A stretch of 64,000 nucleotides of DNA, from NCBI GenBank assembly GCA_902702965.1, contig CACRXP010000007.1, positions 1,787,118 through 1,851,117 of the forward strand, written 5' to 3'. The notes below the pieces were generated by a model. That model saw only the letters and a program-made list of their open reading frames with translations. It was not told the DNA's origin and searched no databases. The position numbers were made by a program, and so were the translations under genes. Positions 56,339 through 64,000 of the stretch are shown here, piece by piece (the stretch's first letter is position 1; each line of letters opens with the position of its first letter). This DNA is from Spirometra erinaceieuropaei. Lineage: Eukaryota; Platyhelminthes; Cestoda; Diphyllobothriidea; Diphyllobothriidae.

Positions 56339-57314
56339 TACAGTAGATGTGCTAACTCATGCAATGTTAACCAAAATTCTCAAATGCCTTTTCATCTCGA
56401 AAAAATTACTTAAGTATGTTTGTAATAGTAACCACCGTGCAGCATAGTTCCAAGATAATTCGGTTACCTCAGGATGCCGGCTTTCGAACGAATTTCTTTC
56501 CGGCAGCTGGCAAGAGCAACACTGTAAAATATGACTACTAAAGTAGCATGAGTTTTTCTCATTGATTTTCGATGTCACTATAAACTCAAATATATTTGAT
56601 GGGAATCATGCATAAAAATATTCATTCTTCTACTCATTTGGTAGAAAATCACGTCTTCGGATTTTATTCTTGAAGGTTTTAAAAAATTTTTTCAATTCCT
56701 GAATAGTTTTTAACCCGACCCCCCGTTACACTTGCGTCCAGGGCTTTTAAACTACAGGCTGCATATTTTCCGTGTACGGAAATTCTTACATTACATACGT
56801 TATTAGGAGGAAACCATAAGAGGCTCGTGCCATCTAGTAATGGATTTGGGCCACACTGCAAACTTTACAAGCGACAGTAGTTAATGAAGAGACGCCATGT
56901 TTCATGGACGGGAATTACACGGTCTTGAAAAATTTCATGATTATAAACATTGTTAACACCGAATTATACCCTCGCTTCAAGTACACAACTTGAAAAGGGT
57001 GTAATTTTCTACCACGTGAGTAAAAGAATGGATGTTTTTCTCCACGTTTTCCATTAGATATATTTGAATTTATAATGGCACCAAAAATCAATGAGAAAAA
57101 TTCATGCTACTTAAGTAGTCATTTTTTACAGTGTTGCTCTTGCCAGCTGCCGGAAAGAAATTCATCCGAAAACTGGTATCCTGAGGTAGCCGAATTATCT
57201 TGGGATTATGCAGCACGGTGACTAATAGTGCAACCCTACTTAAGTAATCTTTTCGAGAAGAAAACGCATTTGAGAATTTTGGTTAACGTTTGATGAGTTA
57301 GCGCATCTACTGTA
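56339..57314. mobile_element. Foldback MITE, copy 7, best palindrome
   Basis: It has TA duplications at 56339-56340 and 57313-57314, CAGTAGATGTGCTAACTCAT at the left and GATGAGTTAGCGCATCTACTG at the right. Each half reads as the reverse complement of the other for more than 400 bp; for example GGCAGCTGGCAAGAGCAACA on the left mirrors TGTTGCTCTTGCCAGCTGCC on the right. It is the clearest example of a full-length hairpin element here. Confidence 0.75.
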
Positions 57315-59287
57315 GATTCTAGTTATACTTAATGGCCTCCCGATCTCCGCCCACCCTGCCACTCCCGAATTATGAGCCTCAATGACACCGAAAAGCCCGA
57401 GGTTTTGTTAAGTCCACAGAATTGTTTGCCCTACCTCTCGCATGAGAGCATAGTTCATCTGGCGTTTCAGTCCCTGCTTTTCTCACCAGTCCAGTCATTC
57501 GCCCCGAGCTGGGTGTACAGTGTGGGATCTATCGGACGAAAGGTCACGAAATTCGCACAACGCTCAGGCCGTGCAGCCCGCATCCACGACGGTTATTCTG
57601 CATTAAAGAAACAACCGTTCTTCAAAAAAGCAGATTTTCGGTCCAAAAATTAGCATCTACTGACAAATTGACAAATTATTTTATCGAAAACCATCGAACT
57701 AAAGACGGCCTAATTATTTAGGACCTAATACCACTGACATCAGAGAAGAAATGGTACAACGTTAAAATAGTGAGAAATAATAACAAATGTGACGTATTAG
57801 TACGCTGTCGATTATTCCTTGGCTTTTAAAATTGCAGTAAGTTGGTGGGACATAGAGCATATTAACTTGTCCATGGGGGGCTGGTCTATGTAAATACTAA
57901 GCAAGAAATCCAACTTTTACTGAATTGAAAGTGCTTCCTTGCCTTGTCCCAGCTTCTTTTAACTAGTGCAAAGGTATTTCCTATCAGATTGAGATAGGGG
58001 CTGTTGGCGGGAATAAAAATGCTCCGTAGGCCGCAGGTGGAGGAGTGTTATGTTCCAAAAAAATATTGTGGTTGTAAGCAAAATCAGAACCATACTTCCC
58101 GTGAGAGCTAAACAGCGTTATCCTGCAACACGATGTCCATTCAAGGTCAGCGAATGCTGTTGTAACCTAGGACATCCGTTACAATGTCGGTGAACGCCTT
58201 GATATTTGTAGCCTCCGTTGTCGACCGCCAGACTGGTCGCTCTCCGAATTTGATGGCCATCCAAACCATCAGACGTCGGCAGTTCTTGAGGGCTGCTGTC
58301 GACACGGTGTGTTCCTGAGGGATGCCTTCCCCGCATATGACCATCTGGGACGTCTTCGGAGGCTTGTCTAAAAATGAGACCGTCACCAGAGCAAGTGTTT
58401 TTCCAGAATGGAAGTATAAAATCAATATATTATGGTAGAGGGGCGCTTACCGATCGTTTATACGGAACTCACTCGTCTCGTCCCGTTGTGCTCTCTCTCG
58501 AGCCCAACGAGCAGCCGCACAGAGGTGCATAATGTAGGCAGAATGTTATTACCAACAAAGGCAAGGGAGACTGCAATGGCTATTTCTGGCTTATTAGTCG
58601 CCGTCGGCCAGTCATACCCAACCGCGAAGTGTGTAACACCTGGGGTAGTTAGAGGCATCGGACTTCTAACCAACAGGTCGCGGGTTCGAGCCCCAGGTGT
58701 TCCAAACTTGGGGGTTGGGTATGACTGGCTGACGACGGTTAATAAGCCATAAATGACCATTCCAGTCTCCTTTGCCTTTGCCGGCAATAACATTCTGCCA
58801 ATCAATATAATCTTAAGCAAACAAACACTAAACAGTTTTATACTTAAAATGGCTTCCTCATAGCGTTTTATTGACGAAGGCCAAATTTGTTCATCATTTC
58901 TCTGACTATGTACACAGAGAAAAAAATTGATAAGTGTTCCCTGGTAACCGTTCTATAGAGCATACAATGGTACTTTTTAGTGTAAGACAAATAAAATTGT
59001 CGTCTTGCTTGCTTGTGAACCGTTCAAGTCCACCCTGCTTAACTCTGGGCACTGTTCTATTATTGATAATTCTACAGCGAGTGACCTGATTAATATTGAA
59101 AATATTCACTAATGACTGACATCGCAGCCGCATGGCCGCCAATTTCCATACTGGCTCAAAGTCATCATCCGACAGGAACTGCATTCACATCTCTATCTTG
59201 CGGCGTTACACACATAAGCCACAGGATGTCGCGAGTCCTCAACTTGTCTTTGTCAACGCTTCCTTATTCTCAGTAGGGTAAAACAAA
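57315..59287. other. SINE at 58432; otherwise no firm gene
   Basis: A plus frame at 57372-57653 ends ARIHDGYSALKKQPFFKKAD, faintly like the end of a protein-kinase domain (LK.(H)PFF), but lacks any other kinase motif. Confidence 0.3.
58432..58800 (+). mobile_element. tRNA-derived SINE, head-to-head body copies
   Basis: A plus-strand tRNA-like stretch at 58637-58703 (GTAGTTAGAGGCATCGG; GCGGGTTCGAGCCCCAGG) lies between two inverted copies of the SINE body (58540-58640 and 58704-58799). Confidence 0.6.
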
Positions 59288-59501
59288 CTACTGCCAAACA
59301 AGTTTATTATAGCGTTGTATAGCATGAGGCGTCCCTTATTTGCAAACGTAATTTTTAAAGCTGAATCCATCCCAGGTTTCTTGAAAACAATGCGATTTCG
59401 GCGGGAATACAGTGTCGCAACACTTAGAATTGTCTATTCCTCCACCAGCCTGTCTTACGGGCGGACTACTACTACTACTACTACTATTACTACTACTACT
59501 G

Positions 59502-59565
<64 letters not shown>

Positions 59566-59919
59566 CACTACTACCACTACTACTACTACTACTACTACCA
59601 CTACTACTACTGTCACTACCACTACCACCACCACCACTACTACTACTACTGCTACTACTACTACTACTACNNNNNNNNNNNNNNNNNNNNNNNNNNNNNN
59701 NNNNNNNNNNNNNNNNNNNNNNNNNNNNNNNNNNNNNNNNNNNNNNNNNNNNNNNNNNNNNNNNNNNNNNNNNNNNNNNNNNNNNNNNNNNNNNNNNNNN
59801 NNNNNNNNNNNNNCTACTACTACCACCACCACTACTACTGCTACTACTACCACCACCACTAATACTACTACTACTACCACGACCACTACTACTGCTACTA
59901 CTACCATTACTACCGCTGT

Positions 59920-59977
<58 letters not shown>

Positions 59978-60086
59978 GCCAAACAAGTTTATTATGGCGT
60001 CGTATAGCACGAAGCGCTCCCTCATCTGCAAGCATAATTCTTAAAGCTGAATCCATCCCCTGTTTCTTGAAAACAATGCGGTCTGA
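59288..60086. repeat. Direct repeats flanking an (ACT)n microsatellite and gap
   Basis: Copies of about 112 bp at 59288-59402 and 59974-60086 share TGCCAAACAAGTTTATTAT, AAAGCTGAATCCATCCC and GTTTCTTGAAAACAATGCG. Between them is an imperfect (ACT)n tract (59463-59976) with an assembly gap of 143 Ns at 59671-59813. The long Thr, Leu, Ser and Val open frames here are microsatellite artefacts. Confidence 0.6.
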
Positions 60087-60454
60087 TTTTCACTGACGCA
60101 AAATCCGATTTCAGAACAGACTTATTTGAAACGTTTCTTTCGCAGGTCGGTGTTATAGCACAACGCCCACAAACAAGAGGTTTTGACCGGTGGCATTCAG
60201 CAGTGTAGGTACTTACTTGAATTTCGTGAAACCTCCGACTTCGCCTAAATCTGCCCCGTCCTTCTCCCATAAAACATGCTTGAAATGAAGTCTTCGTTTG
60301 GTAAAAGTATGTCTCTGCCTCAAATCAGTTTAATAGGCGAAAATCACTCAAATTTAGATCACAACAGTTCATGAGTTAGCGTGAAATATGTAAGGTAATC
60401 ACATAGCACCTTTTTTTAAGTGTAACGAAGTCTTCGCTTCACTCTGTTTCACAG

Positions 60455-60618
60455 GTGATGGTGGCCTTTGGGAACCGCGGAACTGCAATGAAAAGCATTA
60501 CTTCGTTTGTGGCAATGTGACGACCAATAGGAAGAAACCGGCGGACCCGTTTCTGCCACTCTTGCAGACCCTCGTCTGTCCGGAGGGCTACTTTCTACTT
60601 AACCGTCGGTGTCTAGCT
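60455..60618 (+). CDS. C-type-lectin-like domain exon
   Basis: The exon follows a good acceptor (CACTCTGTTTCACAG) and ends at a GTACGT donor at 60619. It enters after 2 nt and leaves in phase 0, with 54 codons open. The start GLWEPRNCNEKHYFVC has the spacing of the last strand of a C-type lectin domain (W...C......YFVC). After a linker, LVCPEGYFLLNRRC looks like the opening of a second Cys-containing extracellular module. Such proteins are usually secreted or on the surface. The preceding exon should end in phase 1. A weak candidate lies near 60155-60210 (acceptor TTCTTTCGCAG, peptide QTRGFDRWHSAV) but was not accepted. No signal peptide exon was found. Confidence 0.42.
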
Positions 60619-61019
60619 GTACGTGTCTCCCCGGGCGCATCGTTTTTATCAACACAGCTGGTTTAGGGCGGGGTTTGACTCCGTCACAGACCACTTTTAG
60701 GCTCCGTTTTCGATCTAATTATTCATTACAACCTTGTCGTCTTCCGAAGGTCATATTTAAAAAATATTGCCTTTATAGACTAACGTCCGCACATATGCCT
60801 AACCTTGGCGCATATGAACCTTCGTGCTCAGAAATTCTCGGGAATGTCAACCTCCTTGCCTCGTTTAGTTTTCGAGGAAATTAATGCGCGAACTTGGAAT
60901 AAATTCTTCGAAACGGACCTTTTCAGGCACGGTCCGAAATTTGATATGAATATTTGGGATAAAATCCATCGGCTACCGCGTTATATTCGCAAACCGCCAA
61001 CAGGTAGTCAGTAGTATAG

Positions 61020-61397
61020 AATTGTGTAATTATTTACCGTACTGACAACACAGGTACTAACTAAAAGCCCAGACACGCGTATTGCGCTGATCTTGTGCCA
61101 CTGCCTGGGGTTGGGCTCATCAGTGGGTCCCCCAGCCTTCCCATGTGTTTTCTGATATATGAACTCCAGTTTCACCTTGCCTTGTTTAATTTCCGAGGAA
61201 ATGAATGCGCGAACTTGGAGTGAATCCTTCGGAACAGACTTTTTCATGTGCCAGAAAACACACGGGAAAGCTGGGGCGACCCACTAGTGAGCCGAAGCTC
61301 TCGCAGCTGCGTCAGGCAGCGACACAAGATCGGCGAAACACGCGTCTGGACTCTTAGCTTCTACCTGTCTTGTCAGTACGGTAAATAATTACACAAT
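61020..61397. repeat. Inverted repeat (foldback), about 140-bp arms
   Basis: Arms are 61020-61155 and 61252-61397; ATTGTGTAATTATTTACCGT at the left is mirrored by ACGGTAAATAATTACACAAT at the right. The loop contains a second copy of the 60863-60929 sequence (GAGGAAATGAATGCGCGAAC at 61193). Confidence 0.55.
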
Positions 61398-62139
61398 GTC
61401 GGCCTCTTGTCTCCATAAGGCGGCCGGCCTGCTTTTTAGTGATGGACGGGGTGGGGTATGAGTATATACACCTCCGCAGCACTTTAGCACAAGACCGTCT
61501 CAGATACGGAAATAGTGGTAACTGAGGTTTTATGGGTTGGACCTTTCAAAGGAAGTCATGTGGCAAGTCAGAAAATCATGTTTGCACTATATGCTTGGCT
61601 TAGTATAATAAGTAATTCATAATTCAATCCTGCGCAGAATAAATAACTAGGAGGAGACCGCGCGATCATTTTGGGGAAAGGATCCGATAACTGATCCGGA
61701 GATGCTGGGCTCAACGAGCTTTCGGTAAGGTTTCCAACCCCCGCCCCGTAAAACCTCTTTTACAACAATTCCCATATTAGAGGCGGTATTTCGCCAAGGT
61801 GCTGGGAGGGGAGGGGTGTATAGGGGCCTTTACTTGCACGGGATACGGCTTTCTCGGCTTTCATGCTGTTGGTCCGACTGTCTTCCATGGTCTTTGTTTG
61901 GAATTTTGTGTACAGATGGGTTCTCGATAGCCACTTGGGTGTTTGTTCGAGGTTGTCATCTCTAGCATTTGGACTCAAGAACCTGACCACAGAACAGCGC
62001 TGGCAAGCCAATAACGGTCAACGATCGCCGCATCACAGTGCCGCCATCGGATCTCGCGGCGTTGTATAAGACAGTCGGCTAGCCGGAACGCAGTCCTCGG
62101 CAAGAGCATGGTTTGTGTCCGGGGTTACTTACCCCGGTG
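61398..62139. other. No gene seen
   Basis: A weak relative of the 21205 repeat is near 61495; open frames are short. Confidence 0.3.
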
Positions 62140-62400
62140 AATAATTGCGTTAAAAGAAAATGACTGGTGGTATTTATTTGTGCATGCCAGAAAAAGAAAC
62201 AAAAAACCTCACGGTAGTTGTTGTGTGAGGGTAGTGAAGATGCTTTAAGGTAGTCATCGGAGTAAATTACGACAATGCAATGCCTTTTTGACAACGCCTG
62301 CAAAGGTACATTTAATTCATTTACTATTATCATTAAATGGCAAAAATTGTGTCCCCGTTTGATTAGTGACAATATGGAGGAACAAATTTTGTGATATCAC
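62140..62400 (-). pseudogene. LINE C-terminal fragment
   Basis: Minus-strand KASSLPSHNNYREVFCFFFW, HAQINTTSHF parallels LTSLRHHIHPRRNSHREFLL of the fragment at 28.9 kb. Short and diverged. Confidence 0.4.
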
Positions 62401-62727
62401 AGAGTTAGTAGATGTTCAGCTCCTTTGCCCAACACAACTGCTCCCCAGAATAAGAAACCACGGCCATAAACCATACCCTTGTCCAGCTCTTCATACCCTT
62501 GCAGCGCTGTCTACTAGAGGTCCGAAGGCCTGCTTATTTCGCATCTAACTTCCGCTGAAGGCCCTTTCACTATTTGCCACCCGTGGACTCGTCTGATAGT
62601 CGACCCAGGGGTGAATGCGTCTTTCGGCGGTTGCATAACGACGAGTGATCAACAGACAGTCAGACTAGTGACCTTGCTGTCGATTACGTAACGCGGCTAG
62701 CAATGATAGGTACGGAGGTATTACAGG

Positions 62728-62890
62728 CGAATCCAAAGGAGACTGGAATGATCGCCTCCGGTTTGTTGGTCATCATTGGCCGTATACACCCCGGCTCCAA
62801 GCCATCAAAGCCTCAACTTTGAACCTGGAGTGGCTAGTCATGAGGAACATGCGTCAGACACTCCACCGGTTGAGCCAAGAGTCACCTTCA
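62728..62890 (-). mobile_element. Degenerate tRNA-derived SINE
   Basis: GGAGACTGGAATGATCGCCT, TTTGTTGGTCATC match the SINE body. On the minus strand TGGCTCAACCGGTGGAGTGT and CAGGTTCAAAGTTGAGG resemble A and B boxes. Confidence 0.45.
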
Positions 62891-63289
62891 TATCCATACT
62901 TTGTCCCATTTTACAATTGACGTAGTTTTTCTCCATCGCAATTATCCCCTAGTTGCTAGCGTCTGTGCTCCAATTGACGACCATAACTCACTATTTCTTA
63001 ACTTCTGTTGCGCTGTATACAGTTGTTTGTAGAGGTTGTCTAGTTCCCTCTCCCTCTGCTGCCTTTAGTTCTTTCTCCGACAAGAGGACGCCAAACCCTG
63101 GTCCGAAGCAAAACAGGCATGCACGGCTCTCAATTCGTCGGGCCATCTGGTGACTATTTCGTCGATGCAGCTACAGGGTTAGTGCCTCGCACTCCAAAAA
63201 CATAACCCTCTCTCTCTCGTCTTGTCCTAGTCCACAGCTTGCTGAATATTTCCCTTGGTAACCACACTGAGCGTGTTTGATCACTACTG

Positions 63290-63720
63290 CCTGAGAACCA
63301 TTCTTTCAGCTATGCGTACACTGACTTAGCCTCGAATGAAACAGACTGTACTCGCTGCGGTGACATCACAAGAACATCTTTCGCCCATCGAATGAGGTGG
63401 CTTGGGCACGTTCTTCGTCATTCGCCCCACGGGCTCAGTGTTGCTACTCTCGATCCAGAATCCTTACCCACCTGGAGGCGCCGTGGTCGGTGACACGAAC
63501 CAGTTTTTCAAGACGTGGAAGTGGTTCTTGCATCTTCTGTATTCAGTCTCAGTCTTTGGATGAGTTGGTCAAGTCCTCTAGATTTGCTGCCGTCGATCGT
63601 CACGCATAGAGAGAGGTGCAATTCGCGACATCATGGGGACCTTTTGGACTAGGTGTGATTACCAAGTACAAGTAGCAGCTCGACCGTTGTTTCCGATTAT
63701 GTCCACCGTGTGCACCAAAG
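63290..63720 (+). pseudogene. RTE-like LINE reverse-transcriptase C-terminal fragment
   Basis: Translation near 63350-63490 reads TDCTRCGDITRTSFAHRMRW, LGHVLRHSPHGLSVATLDPE, SLPTWRRRGR before a stop. The RWLGHVLR...P.WRRRGR signature is typical of the C-terminal end of RTE/BovB-like LINE polyproteins. A second piece (RGAIRDIMGTFW) follows at about 63605. Both are isolated from any RT core. Confidence 0.55.
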
Positions 63721-64000
63721 CATTGTGAAGGCAGGGAGGATAGCTTGTGCGTGAATTTGTTTGTAGTGATGATAGACTTGCACAGCGTCTGCCGCACTCT
63801 CCTCCCCCATCCGGATTATATTTCTCGACAGAATGACCCCAGTAGTCCACACAAGTCCAGTCACTGCGCCCCTCACTCCGCCTCTCGTCGGACGGCAGTT
63901 CTGTGGACTGATTTCATGAAGGTACCTGGATTAGAATGTGGACGTCTCCATCCATCCCCAACTTAGGGGCTCTGGATTGTGTCGAACTGTGGCCATTTTG

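Noticed and set aside
57372..57653. Possible kinase C-lobe end (GYSALKKQPFF) similar to PDK1
   Set aside because: Only a dozen residues look similar, no other kinase motif is present, and the preceding sequence does not fit a kinase domain.
59315..60044. Long open frames of poly-Thr, poly-Leu, poly-Ser and poly-Val
   Set aside because: They are translations of an (ACT)n microsatellite and of Ns; all frames on both strands are open for that reason.
1..64000. CRISPR arrays, operons, bacterial promoters, prophage
   Set aside because: No regularly spaced direct repeats with unique spacers and no prokaryotic gene organisation; sequence is eukaryotic.

Overview
The window looks like repeat-rich animal genomic DNA, most likely from a flatworm and probably a diphyllobothriidean tapeworm (Spirometra/Schistocephalus type). 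The reasons are: (i) very short introns with GT-AG ends; (ii) CR1/RTE-like LINE debris everywhere; (iii) a LINE 3' end carrying the C2H2 fingers of the PHCPRTF...GLFGHMRIH type that I associate with tapeworm genomes; (iv) Penelope-like elements with hammerhead ribozymes; (v) tRNA-derived SINEs; (vi) long triplet microsatellites and two assembly gaps (17352-17437 and 59671-59813). Nothing prokaryotic or viral was seen. The organism call is inference.

Host genes. The best host gene is on the minus strand at 24700-27133. Four exons join in phase and encode about 378 residues with a SANTA-like domain, as in MIS18BP1/KNL2 centromere proteins. Its third exon, with flanking introns, is duplicated at 20534-21020. 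A second small minus-strand gene is proposed at 15576-16343, with a 43-bp intron before the terminal exon. Isolated exon candidates lie at 9240-9801 (minus), 10221-10331 (plus) and 60455-60618 (plus; end of one C-type-lectin-like domain and start of another cysteine-containing segment). Other ORF-level candidates are marked weak.

Mobile DNA, left to right. Long foldback MITEs with TA target duplications occupy 993-1987, 4739-5721, 7517-8630, 10408-11883, 13763-14647, 22395-23555 (with a SINE inside) and 56339-57314, with divergent or partial copies at 12252-12325, 14700-15240 and 18384-18525. A 95-bp hammerhead-ribozyme insertion with an 8-bp target duplication sits inside the MITE at 7517-8630. 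LINE fragments lie at 11925-12960, 28287-29187 and 29190-30216 (zinc-finger type). A minus-strand CR1-like LINE spans 31245-35051. A Merlin-like transposase remnant is at 36370-36725, and a Penelope fragment flanked by two inverted 250-bp ribozyme-bearing arms is at 36996-37824. A nearly full plus-strand CR1-like LINE spans 41703-47363, with a second LINE inserted in its ORF1. Head-to-head Penelope fragments occupy 51.9-54.4 kb. tRNA-derived SINEs, often in hairpin arrangement, lie at 5.9-6.5, 21.9, 22.6, 54.5, 58.4 and 62.7 kb. An RTE-like LINE 3' fragment closes the window at 63.3-63.7 kb.

The genes do not form one pathway. The picture is a gene-poor region in which a few small-exon genes sit between layers of nested transposons. 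All gene models rest on reading frame, splice-site shape and exon phase only; no transcript evidence was available.
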